Virus record (IMG/VR): IMGVR_UViG_3300007609_000003
Location: 62,001-126,000 of that record
DNA length: 64,000 nucleotides
DNA from: a virus
Reading direction: 5' to 3' (one strand)
Shown here: one piece after another, positions 14,556-21,754 of the stretch
How the letters are laid out: every line of letters starts with the position of its first letter
How positions within the stretch are numbered: the first letter of the stretch is position 1
Program-made: the position numbers and the translations under genes
The notes under the pieces: generated by a model
What the model was told of the DNA's origin: nothing
What the model saw: only the letters and a program-made list of their open reading frames with translations
Database searches by the model: none

Positions 14556-15755
14556 ATGAAATACTCAGAATACTTCAATCAGACCATAAAGGACTTTAAA
14601 GACGACGGGCGTTACCGAGTCTTCAACGATATACTGAGAGAACGTGGTAACTTTCCTCGATCTATATGGTATGGTAAGTATGCGCCAAAGAACATAATTA
14701 ACTGGTGCTCAAACGATTACCTAGGAATGGGACAGAACCGGTTCGTGATCGACTCTATGCATACAGCTCTTGACCAAACCGGCGCAGGATCCGGTGGAAC
14801 GAGAAACATAGGTGGTACTTCTCACTATCATGTAACTCTTGAGCGTGAGTTGGCCTCACTACACAGTAGAAGCGGAGCGTTGCTATTCACAAGCGCGTAT
14901 GTTGCAAACGAATGGTCGCTAGTTGCACTATCACGCATCATACCAGACATTTGTTTCATTTCAGATAATAAAAACCATGCTTCTTTAATTATGGGAATGA
15001 AACATTCTCGAGCAGAGAAGAAAGTATTTCAACATAACGATATGGAAGATCTGGAGACTCAGTTAAAGAATGCCGTAAAAGAAAAACTAAATCCTGTTAT
15101 CGTTTTTGAGTCCGTCTATAGTATGGATGGGGATGTAAGTCCAATTAAAGATATCGTTGCGTTGGCAAAGAAGTATGATGCTCTAACTTACATTGACGAA
15201 GTTCATGCGGTTGGATTATACGGTAAACATGGTGGAGGAATGTGTGAAGAACTCAACCTATGGGCCGATGATATAGACATAATTAACGGAACTCTAGGAA
15301 AAGCATTTGGAGTTCAAGGAGGTTACATTGCGGCAAATAAAGAAATTGTTGATGCTATTCGATCTGTTGCAAGTGGATTTATCTTTACCACTAGTATGTC
15401 ACCGGTATTATGCGCAGGGGCTCTCGCCTCTATAAATTACCTCAAGGATCATTCATCTTTAAGAGACGAACATCAATCGAAAGCCAAGAAACTCAAACAA
15501 ATGTTGCAAGAGTACGATATACCAGTACACCCAAACGCATGTACTCATATTGTCCCAGTCATGGTTAACGACGCATTTAAGGCAAAGGAAGCAAGCGATA
15601 GACTACTCAATGAGTATGGAATATACATACAAGCAATCAATAGCCCAACTGTAGAAGTTGGAACAGAAAGACTTCGGATAGCACCTACACCGTATCATAC
15701 AGATGTAATGATGATGGAACTGGTAACTGCACTAAAAGAAGTTTTAACCAAATAA
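14556..15755 (+). CDS. hemA: 5-aminolevulinate synthase
   Basis: The 399-residue protein is a complete PLP enzyme of the alpha-oxoamine synthase group, condensing glycine and succinyl-CoA to 5-aminolevulinate, the first step of the C4 haem pathway. Diagnostic ALAS segments are [13 protein letters not shown] (77-89), [12 protein letters not shown] (140-151), [10 protein letters not shown] (184-193), [10 protein letters not shown] (214-223) and [12 protein letters not shown] with the PLP lysine K249. The C-terminal [19 protein letters not shown] is typical of ALAS and not of KBL or BioF. The C4 pathway is the alphaproteobacterial route. A stem-loop with a late-promoter-like element precedes it, so late expression is likely. 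Nothing suggests decay. Confidence 0.94.
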   Translation: MKYSEYFNQTIKDFKDDGRYRVFNDILRERGNFPRSIWYGKYAPKNIINWCSNDYLGMGQNRFVIDSMHTALDQTGAGSGGTRNIGGTSHYHVTLERELASLHSRSGALLFTSAYVANEWSLVALSRIIPDICFISDNKNHASLIMGMKHSRAEKKVFQHNDMEDLETQLKNAVKEKLNPVIVFESVYSMDGDVSPIKDIVALAKKYDALTYIDEVHAVGLYGKHGGGMCEELNLWADDIDIINGTLGKAFGVQGGYIAANKEIVDAIRSVASGFIFTTSMSPVLCAGALASINYLKDHSSLRDEHQSKAKKLKQMLQEYDIPVHPNACTHIVPVMVNDAFKAKEASDRLLNEYGIYIQAINSPTVEVGTERLRIAPTPYHTDVMMMELVTALKEVLTK

Positions 15756-15767
15756 AGGTAATATATA

Positions 15768-16124
15768 ATGTTTTCAAACACTGCGCCGTCTGCCGTCATA
15801 AATGCGCTAATACAATGCGCTGCTTTATATGCTTCTTCCTACGGAATAGATTGGGCAATGTATCCTGTGATGGGAATGATTGGCTACATCGCGTTTATGC
15901 AATCAATCGCGGCATCGAGTTTATTTTCTGGCCTAGTTGGTTCTGAACCGGATGAAGAAACTGGCAACTATTCGCTTTCAGTGCTCATTGCCATTCTATA
16001 CTTAGCATCATCTTACCACGTGTATACGTTAGGATATACGGTTTTTTCTGGATTTATGTTTGCACACTCCGCGATTTTTTTATTGACAAATGTTTTTGGA
16101 ATTATAAAACTAGTAAAAGATTAA
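15768..16124 (+). CDS. four-helix integral membrane protein, unknown function
   Basis: This 118-residue hydrophobic protein has about four transmembrane segments, including VINALIQCAALYASS, YPVMGMIGYIAFMQSIAAS, LSVLIAILYLASSYHVYTLGY and FMFAHSAIFLLTNVFGI. A short charged loop, EPDEETGN, sits in the middle. It follows hemA by 12 bases and precedes the APS-kinase-like gene by 14 bases, so all are in one operon. I do not recognise a family. Confidence 0.75.
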   Translation: MFSNTAPSAVINALIQCAALYASSYGIDWAMYPVMGMIGYIAFMQSIAASSLFSGLVGSEPDEETGNYSLSVLIAILYLASSYHVYTLGYTVFSGFMFAHSAIFLLTNVFGIIKLVKD

Positions 16125-16138
16125 TCTGAGGTTATATA

Positions 16139-16567
16139 ATGAAGATTCTAATTATGGGACTCCCCGGTTCCGGTAAAACTTGGTTAGCTGAACGACTCCA
16201 GGCTCGTCTTAATTGTGCCTGGTTTAACGCAGACACAGTTAGACACATGGCCAACGATTGGGAGTTTAGTGAAGCTGCTAGACTTCGCCAAGCGTATCGT
16301 ATGAAATCATTAGCAGATTTTGAATTAGAAATGAAACGCACTGTCATATGCGACTTCGTATGCCCACTTGAAGAAACACGTGATATCTTCAACGCTGACT
16401 ACACCGTTTGGATGGATACTATCGAAAAAGGTCGTTTTAGTGATACGAATAGCATGTTTCAAAAACCAAATAAAGTAGATTATCATGTAACTAAGTGGTT
16501 TGATAACACAGACGAAACTTTAGCAAATGCTGTTGAGCGTCATATTAGGATACATAACGATGTTTGA
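16139..16567 (+). CDS. adenylylsulfate-kinase-like P-loop kinase
   Basis: The 142-residue protein has a P-loop GLPGSGKT at 7-14, then NADTVRHMAND (30-40), FSEAARLRQ (43-51), VICDFVCPLEETR (69-81) and VWMDTIEKGRFSDTN (90-104). These line up with the APS-kinase pattern DGDNVR, FSEADR, ISPY.xxR and the ADP-side lid, so it probably phosphorylates adenylylsulfate to give PAPS. It is shorter than cellular CysC (about 200 residues) because the C-terminal helices are missing. A related small kinase activity is possible. It overlaps the nucleotidyltransferase gene by 8 bases, suggesting joint action. Confidence 0.72.
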   Translation: MKILIMGLPGSGKTWLAERLQARLNCAWFNADTVRHMANDWEFSEAARLRQAYRMKSLADFELEMKRTVICDFVCPLEETRDIFNADYTVWMDTIEKGRFSDTNSMFQKPNKVDYHVTKWFDNTDETLANAVERHIRIHNDV

Positions 16568-16970
16568 TTATCAAAAACCAACAGTTCAAATGCTTGGTAG
16601 ATGGCAACCTTGGCACGACGGTCATACAGAACTATTTAAAAAAGCACTTGCAGAAACAGGTCAAGTTTGTATTATGGTTCGTGATGTAGGCGGTATCGTT
16701 GGCGAAGACGCAGGTGCCGGACGCACAACACCGCAAGACGATAATCCATTTGATTGCCATACTGTATCTATGAATATTGAAAAAGGATTAGCAAGCGCGG
16801 GCTTTACGCTCCGTGAAGAATATATTATAATGTTTGTACCTAATATTGTAGATATTAGTTACGGCCGCGGTGTAGGATATACCTTGACAGAACACGATCT
16901 TGGTGATACAATACATAGTATAAGCGCAACTAAAATAAGAAAACGAATGAGAGAAGAAGGAACATTATGA
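16560..16970 (+). CDS. HxGH nucleotidyltransferase, candidate partner of the APS-kinase-like protein
   Basis: The 136-residue protein has the nucleotidyltransferase signature GRWQPWHDGHTELF, with HDGH at 19-22, and a second motif ISATKIRKRMR at 121-131. These are shared by cytidylyltransferases, NMN adenylyltransferases and ATP sulfurylases. Because it overlaps the APS-kinase-like gene, a role in making adenylylsulfate is a reasonable guess, but substrate residues cannot be assigned. ATG 16560 gives the natural N-terminus and overlaps the previous stop. The next gene overlaps its end by four bases. Confidence 0.72.
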   Translation: MFDYQKPTVQMLGRWQPWHDGHTELFKKALAETGQVCIMVRDVGGIVGEDAGAGRTTPQDDNPFDCHTVSMNIEKGLASAGFTLREEYIIMFVPNIVDISYGRGVGYTLTEHDLGDTIHSISATKIRKRMREEGTL

Positions 16971-17275
16971 ATACCCAAACACCGCAGTCACTCCCTTCAA
17001 CGGTTACAGACCACGATCGAAAAATCATCCAGGACGCTCTACGAGAAATGTCTGACTCAATGACTCGTATCTCTGCAGAAAAGGATCTACAAAAAGAAAT
17101 TGCTGAAACTATTCTCGAAAAGGTAAACGTACCAAAGAAAGATTTTAACAAACTGGCGCGCATCTTTCATGCTTCGAATTTAATGGAAGAAGCTGCTCGC
17201 AACGAAGAATTTATGGGATTTGCAGAAGCTGTAATGGTTCCTGTCTCAAATCAAATTGAAAATAAGGAAGCATAA
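16967..17275 (+). CDS. dsbA: DsbA-like late-promoter accessory protein
   Basis: The 102-residue helical protein contains KEIAETILEKVNVPKKDFNKLARIFHASN (about 48-76). This matches the core of the T4 DsbA protein, a double-stranded DNA-binding RNA-polymerase accessory factor that binds late promoters. The remainder is charged with an acidic tail. ATGA overlaps tie it to the genes on both sides. A late-transcription helper fits the many TATAAATA elements in this genome. The match is on a short protein and should be tested by profile search. Confidence 0.65.
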   Translation: MNTQTPQSLPSTVTDHDRKIIQDALREMSDSMTRISAEKDLQKEIAETILEKVNVPKKDFNKLARIFHASNLMEEAARNEEFMGFAEAVMVPVSNQIENKEA

Positions 17276-17682
17276 TGGAATATAAATATAAGTCTATTGG
17301 ACTGATGAATACCATTTCAGAACTTAGCGCAATGCCGAGGGAAATGTGGAATACTGTCATGACGATCGAAAATTCCCCTCTTAAGAACTTTGATCCTATG
17401 GTAGCTCATATGATATTTCAAGTTCTTGCCTTTATCTGGAGTGGAATTTTTGCCGCAATGCTCGGAAGCTATATTGCATTTGGAGTAAGTGCATTTCTAC
17501 ACGCGATGTTTATCAGTGGCGTCGTGATTACGGCGGTAACGTTTCGCCAAGCCGAGAAGGCAAAACCAAATTTTAACTTGCGCCCAGGATATCACTCGGT
17601 AAGTCGCACTCGCCAAACTATGTGGATCAACGGAGAGCTAATTGAATTGAGTTCTAAAGATCCTGGAGGAGAACATGAGTAA
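17275..17682 (+). CDS. integral membrane protein, unknown function
   Basis: The 135-residue protein has a soluble N-terminal part (about 1-40) and two or three hydrophobic segments: MIFQVLAFIWSGIFAAMLGSYIAFGVSAFL and MFISGVVITAVTF. A hydrophilic C-terminus of about 40 residues follows. The start codon overlaps the stop of the DsbA-like gene by one base. TATAAATA occurs at 17281-17288 inside the first codons, followed by a second in-frame ATG at 17305; this may be coincidence. Confidence 0.72.
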   Translation: MEYKYKSIGLMNTISELSAMPREMWNTVMTIENSPLKNFDPMVAHMIFQVLAFIWSGIFAAMLGSYIAFGVSAFLHAMFISGVVITAVTFRQAEKAKPNFNLRPGYHSVSRTRQTMWINGELIELSSKDPGGEHE

Positions 17683-17746
17683 AAAATTAATGGAATTCAA
17701 ACCTTTCCCCTGGGCTAAAGATTTGCCAGAAGTAACTGGTAGATAA
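17675..17746 (+). CDS. possible 23-residue peptide
   Basis: A short ORF (MSKKLMEFKPFPWAKDLPEV...) overlaps the end of the membrane-protein gene by 8 bases and has GGAGGA just upstream of its ATG. The strong ribosome site is the main support. It may also serve to couple translation to the lipoprotein gene downstream. Confidence 0.4.
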   Translation: MSKKLMEFKPFPWAKDLPEVTGR

Positions 17747-17776
17747 TAAAGTATTACAAAATGGAGAACATGACTA

Positions 17777-17947
17777 ATGAATAAATATCTTACATATATC
17801 TGCGTTGCATCTTTTTTGCTTGTCGGTGCTTCTTGTTCAACTACTACCAGCAGCGTTAACAGCAGAATCAACAATTTAGAAACTGCACTGTGGCATAATG
17901 CGATAGACGAGGCAGGCCGGAGTGCAAGTAGGAGTTTTAGGCAATGA
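17777..17947 (+). CDS. small lipoprotein-like secreted protein
   Basis: A 56-residue protein with a Lys-containing N-terminus, hydrophobic core YICVASFLLVGAS and Cys20, a lipoprotein-type signal peptide. The -3 residue is Gly rather than Leu/Val/Ile, so lipidation is likely but not certain. The mature part is Ser/Thr-rich and then charged (NSRINNLETALWHN). The size would also suit an outer-membrane spanin (Rz1-like), though the mature part is not proline-rich. ATGA overlap with the DoxX-like gene. Confidence 0.6.
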   Translation: MNKYLTYICVASFLLVGASCSTTTSSVNSRINNLETALWHNAIDEAGRSASRSFRQ

Positions 17948-18354
17948 TTAAGAAATTTGTAAACAAGATACCAGAGTTTTGCATGAGTCATTGGCTTATT
18001 CGCATTCCTTTGATTGTCGTATTCTTGCAACAGGGCTTTGACAAATGGCCGATCGATGCTGGTATGGCAGAAGCGTTTGGGCTTACTCTTTTAGTATGGA
18101 CATTTGTTGTACTAGGAGAAATCGGTGGAGCAGTTGGCCTTGTTGTCGGTGGTCTCTTGGACTATACTAAACGATTTAAAGAGTTGGGTGATCTCATTAC
18201 ACGTTTCTCTGGAATCGTTATTACTGGTATCATGACTGGTGTTATCTGGGTAGGCGAGCCTGAGAGTTTTACATACGTATTGCTGTATGATAACTTTCAC
18301 GTCTTACTCTGGGTAGGCGGCATGTACTTTGCTCTACGAGGCAATAGGACATGA
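17944..18354 (+). CDS. DoxX-like four-helix membrane protein
   Basis: The 136-residue membrane protein shows the DoxX pattern: RIPLIVVFLQQGFDKWP near 20-36, GEIGGAVGLVVGGLLDY near 59-75 and RFSGIVITGIMTGVIW near 88-103. The final segment DNFHVLLWVGGMYFALRG follows. DoxX-type proteins are small membrane subunits linked in some bacteria to terminal oxidases or thiol/redox balance. The overlap with the lipoprotein gene and the nearby pseudoazurin suggest a membrane redox function, which is inference. Confidence 0.65.
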   Translation: MIKKFVNKIPEFCMSHWLIRIPLIVVFLQQGFDKWPIDAGMAEAFGLTLLVWTFVVLGEIGGAVGLVVGGLLDYTKRFKELGDLITRFSGIVITGIMTGVIWVGEPESFTYVLLYDNFHVLLWVGGMYFALRGNRT

Positions 18355-18464
18355 TCGCCACTGCCTTATACTTTGTAATGGTGTATGGCTTTATGGCAGG
18401 TATGATCGCGTATGCTTGGGTGAAAGAACCTAAAGACTCAGACAACACGGGCATGAGACTATGA
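18351..18464 (+). CDS. small single-pass membrane protein
   Basis: A 37-residue ORF with one hydrophobic segment (TALYFVMVYGFMAGMIAYAWV) and a short charged tail. It overlaps both neighbours by four bases (ATGA), which supports it as a translated, coupled gene. The shape resembles the tiny subunits of respiratory complexes such as CcoQ/CydX-type peptides; this is only an analogy. Confidence 0.55.
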   Translation: MIATALYFVMVYGFMAGMIAYAWVKEPKDSDNTGMRL

Positions 18465-18652
18465 AACCAAATACGCAGTTTGAGCTTAATGTTAATGACA
18501 TTAACTTAATAGAAGAAGGCCTTACACTACTACAGCATCATAGAATGGGTGCTGTAGGGTTTGAGGTTCAAGAAATCGAGGATCTGAAAGCTAGGATCTT
18601 TCACCAGAAAAACTGGTACAGGCCAAAGAACGAAATCTATATTGGAGGGTAA
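18461..18652 (+). CDS. small hypothetical protein
   Basis: A 63-residue protein with a helical centre (DINLIEEGLTLLQHHRM and EIEDLKARIFHQ). This resembles small conserved phage proteins of unknown function. It overlaps the preceding gene by four bases, and three bases separate it from the pseudoazurin gene. A GGAGG motif in its last codons is the ribosome site for the next gene. Confidence 0.65.
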   Translation: MKPNTQFELNVNDINLIEEGLTLLQHHRMGAVGFEVQEIEDLKARIFHQKNWYRPKNEIYIGG

Positions 18653-18655
18653 ACG

Positions 18656-19108
18656 ATGAGACTATTAACAGTACTAACAGCACTAACACTGGGCTTTTGC
18701 ACACCAGCCTTTGCTGAAACAGAGTTGCCTGCAGAATACACTTTAGAAATGTGGAACAGAGATCCGGATGACCGTAAGCGTAAGATGGTATTCTCTGAAG
18801 ATGTAATCACCGTGGCACCGGGTGCAGAAGTTACTTGGTTAGCAACAGATCGTGGTCATAATGTAGAGTTTATTGATGGCCCTGATGGCGTTGAGTTGGC
18901 AGACAAGTCAAAACTCAATAAAGACGTAACTATCACAATGACGGAGCCAGGCGTATATGTGTATGTATGTACACCGCACGCAACTATGGGCATGATTGGC
19001 GTAGTAGTCGTAGGTGTTGCAACACCAGAAGCAATCGCGCAAGCAGCGGATGCCAAGGTACGCGGCAAGTCAAAAAAGAAACTAAAAGATCTACTATCAG
19101 ACCTGTAA
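18656..19108 (+). CDS. pseudoazurin (blue copper protein) with signal peptide
   Basis: The 150-residue precursor has a signal peptide ending at AFA20, so the protein goes to the periplasm. The mature part has the type 1 copper ligands His68 (GHNVEF), Cys105, His108 and Met113 in YVCTPHATMGMIGVV. Cys-to-His and Cys-to-Met distances (3 and 8) equal those of pseudoazurin. The C-terminal helical extension (ATPEAIAQAADAK...KKLKDLL) is also pseudoazurin-like. It would carry electrons between cytochromes and reductases or oxidases. GGAGG precedes the start. It is the last gene before a strong terminator. Confidence 0.9.
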   Translation: MRLLTVLTALTLGFCTPAFAETELPAEYTLEMWNRDPDDRKRKMVFSEDVITVAPGAEVTWLATDRGHNVEFIDGPDGVELADKSKLNKDVTITMTEPGVYVYVCTPHATMGMIGVVVVGVATPEAIAQAADAKVRGKSKKKLKDLLSDL

Positions 19109-19130
19109 GTTTATAAACAAGACTTTGAGA

Positions 19131-19163
19131 AAACAGAGGTACACTGCCTCTGTTTTTTTTTTT
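19131..19163 (+). terminator. rho-independent terminator after the pseudoazurin gene
   Basis: AAACAGAGG (19131-19139) pairs with CCTCTGTTT (19147-19155) around a 7-base loop, followed by an unbroken T run to 19163. It closes the hemA-pseudoazurin operon. Confidence 0.9.
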
Positions 19164-19173
19164 CTTAAAATGG

Positions 19174-19202
19174 TTGACATCACTCAACTTTTATGGTATT
19201 GT
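19174..19202 (+). promoter_or_regulatory. sigma70-like promoter (TTGACA-17-TATTGT)
   Basis: TTGACA at 19174-19179 and TATTGT at 19197-19202 with 17 bases between, right after the terminator. AGGAG follows at 19214-19218 for the gene at 19226. Confidence 0.7.
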
Positions 19203-19225
19203 ATTATATGTAAAGGAGAATCAAT

Positions 19226-19393
19226 ATGGGTAAACACCTTAAGACACAAATTGACTACGATATGATTGAACAGCTCGGACAAGAGGTATTTCGATTAGAT
19301 CCAACAAACTCGGTGCTTCAAAAGTTTATGCAGATGGATAACTTTGAAGGTAGTGAACTGCGCAAAAGCGTAAGCAGTAAAAAACAAACCTAA
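19226..19393 (+). CDS. small hypothetical protein
   Basis: A 55-residue charged helical protein (YDMIEQLGQEVFRLDPTNSVLQKFMQM) with AAGGAG 8 bases upstream of ATG 19226. It is the first gene behind the promoter at 19174. Function unknown. Confidence 0.65.
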   Translation: MGKHLKTQIDYDMIEQLGQEVFRLDPTNSVLQKFMQMDNFEGSELRKSVSSKKQT

Positions 19394-19400
19394 TTGTAAA

Positions 19401-19535
19401 ATGTATCTGAATAAAATTTTATTAAGTTTTATATTTGCAGTTATGGTATTATGGCAAATTTCAATTTGGCCGTTCACACGAATTGCAGAAGAGATCCGTT
19501 ATAGAAAACAGCATAAAAGGAAAGATCGTGAATAA
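19401..19535 (+). CDS. small single-pass membrane protein
   Basis: A 44-residue protein with one transmembrane segment (ILLSFIFAVMVLWQISIW) and a basic C-terminus (RYRKQHKRKDRE). The TAA stop overlaps the GTG start of the following gene. The basic tail should face the cytoplasm. Function unknown. Confidence 0.6.
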   Translation: MYLNKILLSFIFAVMVLWQISIWPFTRIAEEIRYRKQHKRKDRE

Positions 19536-19707
19536 TGATGATATTCTTGAACAAGTAAGATCTCTTAGAGAAGAGATGAAGCAGCTTAAGTATCTTCTCT
19601 TGGGCGAAAAAGAGGATACAGACTTTGATATCGAAAGTTTAGATCCAGATAAACGTAGTTGGTACTATGATGATACCGGGGTGAAAAGGAAAAAAGATGA
19701 GCGATAA
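19528..19707 (+). CDS. small coiled-coil protein, GTG start
   Basis: A 59-residue protein: a helix (NNDDILEQVRSLREEMKQL) then an acidic segment (ESLDPDKRSWYYDDTG). The longer in-frame start at 19435 would overlap the whole membrane-protein gene. GTG 19528 has AAAGGAAAG just upstream and the usual 8-base overlap, so I chose it. Function unknown. Confidence 0.6.
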   Translation: MNNDDILEQVRSLREEMKQLKYLLLGEKEDTDFDIESLDPDKRSWYYDDTGVKRKKDER

Positions 19708-19876
19708 AACATACTATTGTACACTAAAAGGTCTTGGCTGGGCTTTCTTGCTAATTACGTTCTTTATGCTTGGCGTGCCTTTACTTATGAACCTTGCTAT
19801 CATGGGACCAGAACAGTACGGTAACTACTGCGTACGAGCCATTCACATGCCATGTTTTGGATTAGGTAATGACTAA
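19697..19876 (+). CDS. small membrane protein, unknown function
   Basis: A 59-residue protein with one long hydrophobic segment (LGWAFLLITFFMLGVPLLMNLAI) followed by a loop with two cysteines (NYCVRAIHMPCFG). The loop may be periplasmic and disulfide-bonded. It overlaps both neighbours (11 and 8 bases), so translation is coupled. Confidence 0.6.
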   Translation: MSDKTYYCTLKGLGWAFLLITFFMLGVPLLMNLAIMGPEQYGNYCVRAIHMPCFGLGND

Positions 19877-20315
19877 TAACTTGGAGTTCAATCCAACCTT
19901 TACTCCGTATGAAATGTTGGAACTCGGGATCTTTGATGGTAAGTACTATCTGCCAACGAACAAAGATTTCAACAGAACTCCTATTATTAGACAAAAGAAC
20001 CTTTTTATGGAAGGAGCATCTCAACCTCTTTCTGTATGGAAAGAGAACGGCTGGATCACTCCTGAGGATCCTATGGGTTGGTTCCAATGGTATCTACGTT
20101 ACTACCAGGGACGCCGGATAGATGATCTAGACACACATCAGATTAAAAGGTGGAAATCGTTTGTTGCTCGCCACTCTGCGCAGGTTCGTAAAAATGGAAA
20201 TGGAGATCTAAATAAACGTTTAAAGCAGCGCCAAGCTCTTTTACATTGGGCTGCGGATCCTATTCCTGATATGGACATACAGAACAAGTATGAGTTCTTA
20301 AAGCAATACAAATAA
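19869..20315 (+). CDS. conserved phage protein, unknown function
   Basis: The 148-residue protein is aromatic and basic, with FTPYEMLELGIFDGKYYLP near 11-29 and EDPMGWFQWYLRYYQGRR near 66-83. These are followed by IKRWKSFVARHSAQVRKNG and RLKQRQALLHWA. This pattern is familiar from proteins shared by large DNA viruses and T4-like phages, without known function. The WFQWYxRYY...RRxD run and paired basic helices suggest nucleic-acid contact. It is the last plus-strand gene before the convergent terminators. Confidence 0.75.
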   Translation: MTNNLEFNPTFTPYEMLELGIFDGKYYLPTNKDFNRTPIIRQKNLFMEGASQPLSVWKENGWITPEDPMGWFQWYLRYYQGRRIDDLDTHQIKRWKSFVARHSAQVRKNGNGDLNKRLKQRQALLHWAADPIPDMDIQNKYEFLKQYK

Positions 20316-20339
20316 AAAAGGGAGATCCGAAGATCTCCC
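20314..20339 (-). terminator. terminator for the minus-strand late unit (UUCG loop)
   Basis: Read on the minus strand, GGGAGATC pairs with GATCTCCC around a TTCG tetraloop, followed by a T run (20319-20314). This stable hairpin ends transcription coming from the capsid gene. Confidence 0.85.
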
Positions 20340-20365
20340 AGGTACTCATTAATAACGAGTGATAG

Positions 20366-20396
20366 AGGAGGGGTTTTATCCCCTCTTCTTTTTTTA
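20366..20396 (+). terminator. terminator for the plus-strand unit
   Basis: GAGGGG (20368-20373) pairs with CCCCTC (20380-20385) around TTTTAT and is followed by a T-rich run to 20396. It ends plus-strand transcription directly before the convergent capsid gene. Confidence 0.85.
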
Positions 20397-21707
20397 TTAG
20401 AACAAGTTGCTGACGCGAACTCTTCTGTAGTATACGTTGCTGTTCGCTGTGAGAGCGCCTTCGCTGCGGGCTGAGCCGAATGCGAATGGGTTTGCAACCA
20501 TACCGTAACGAGTTTTGAACCCGATTTTTGGCTGGAAGCTGTTCTCACCAACTGCACGGTACATCTGTAGTGGAACATATGGGCAGTAGAAGAGGCCTGC
20601 GTCAAACGCGCTGGAACCTTTATAACCTACGACCATGTAGTTCGAACCTGCATATGGATCGATGTATACTCTGTAACGACCGTTTAGGATACCTGCGAAT
20701 GTGTTGCCTGTATCGTCAACGTTTAGCGCGTTGCTGTTAAGAGCTGGCGTATAATCGAGAACACCTGACATCTGAAGTGCTGATGCAACATCGGAAGAAC
20801 AGATAACGATGTTACCTTTACCTCTACGAGTTGCTTTTGCAATCGCGTTGGCTTCGATTTCAACTTGGAACATCAATCCTTTGAACTTCTCAACTGACCA
20901 ACGACCGTTTGCGTCAACGTCAAGATCGAATACACCGGCCGATGCAGTTGCCGCAGCACCTGTTACAGCTGTGTTATAGATCGTACGAACAACTTCGCGG
21001 TTGATTTCCGCAAGGATCTCAGACTGAAGAATGTTCGCGAGTTCTGTTTCTGCATCGAGACCGTGGACTGCGCGAAGATCCTGAGCGAGCTCAGTTGTGT
21101 ATTCCGCTTTCAACGCGCGGCTTTTCGCAGCTACAGTAACTTTTTCGATAGCAAGAGCCATCTCTGCAAAGTTTGTACCGTCGCCATCACCGAGTGCTTC
21201 AGCTGCAGCAGTATCCATACCTGTACCAGTATTAGCAGTTGCTGCACCACCGGTTGTACCAGCCATTGTGCCTGTACCAGAGAAGTCTGTATCAGCTTCG
21301 TTATAGAATGCTTCAGCAGCTGTGTTACCGGACATTGCGTTGTAGTTGGAACGCATTGCGAAGATCAAGCCTGTTGGGCCTGTCATTGGCTGAACGCCTG
21401 CAATGTCGTATGCCATTAGGTTTGGCATTGAGCGACGAACCAAGCTGATTAGAACTGGGTCATAACCTGCTGTTGGCGTTGCAGAAGCTGAACCAAAACC
21501 GCCTGTACCGGCAGCGTTAGTTGGAGCTTCTTGTAGAAGTGAAGTCATGTTGATTGACTGGTCACCGCTTTCTACGAGCGCCTTTTCTGTGTTCTCAAGG
21601 AGAGTAGCAGTAACTGCTTTTCTGTGCTCGTCCTTGATTTCTGCGAAAGAAGAATGCTCAAGAAGAGGACCCCACTTTTCGACTAAAGTTCTGCTAGATT
21701 GACTCAT
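20397..21707 (-). CDS. 23: major capsid protein precursor (T4 gp23)
   Basis: The 436-residue protein matches T4-type gp23, seen in PVLISLVRRSMPNLMAYDIAGVQPMTGPTGLIFAMR and the KSRALKAEYTTELAQDLRAVHGLDAE region. An N-terminal propeptide of about 60 residues ends at LQE60-A, which fits the prohead protease rule (Leu/Ile-x-Glu). It forms the hexamers of the head. A TATAAATA octamer lies 40 bases upstream, and GGAGA precedes the ATG. It is the last gene of the minus-strand head operon and runs into the UUCG terminator. Confidence 0.96.
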   Translation of the reverse strand: MSQSSRTLVEKWGPLLEHSSFAEIKDEHRKAVTATLLENTEKALVESGDQSINMTSLLQEAPTNAAGTGGFGSASATPTAGYDPVLISLVRRSMPNLMAYDIAGVQPMTGPTGLIFAMRSNYNAMSGNTAAEAFYNEADTDFSGTGTMAGTTGGAATANTGTGMDTAAAEALGDGDGTNFAEMALAIEKVTVAAKSRALKAEYTTELAQDLRAVHGLDAETELANILQSEILAEINREVVRTIYNTAVTGAAATASAGVFDLDVDANGRWSVEKFKGLMFQVEIEANAIAKATRRGKGNIVICSSDVASALQMSGVLDYTPALNSNALNVDDTGNTFAGILNGRYRVYIDPYAGSNYMVVGYKGSSAFDAGLFYCPYVPLQMYRAVGENSFQPKIGFKTRYGMVANPFAFGSARSEGALTANSNVYYRRVRVSNLF

Positions 21708-21746
21708 TTTTGTCTCTCCTATTCTTGTTGTTTTTAATTATAGTTG

Positions 21747-21754
21747 TATTTATA
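21747..21754 (-). promoter_or_regulatory. late promoter octamer upstream of gene 23
   Basis: TATAAATA on the minus strand, about 40 bases before the major capsid start at 21707. An exact consensus match in the expected position. Confidence 0.8.

Noticed and set aside
14556-15755. Alternative identity as 2-amino-3-ketobutyrate CoA ligase or BioF
   Set aside because: The [18 protein letters not shown] and [12 protein letters not shown] segments are those of ALAS and not of KBL/BioF.
17281-17288. TATAAATA inside the first codons of the gene at 17275
   Set aside because: It lies within coding sequence; although a second in-frame ATG follows at 17305, no separate gene begins there and chance occurrence is likely.
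17777-17947. Certain assignment as an Rz1-like spanin
   Set aside because: The mature part is not proline-rich and no matching inner-membrane spanin with a coiled coil lies beside it; kept as lipoprotein-like only.
18656-19108. Identity as plastocyanin or amicyanin
   Set aside because: Cys-x2-His-x4-Met spacing and the C-terminal helical extension fit pseudoazurin; plastocyanin lacks the extension.
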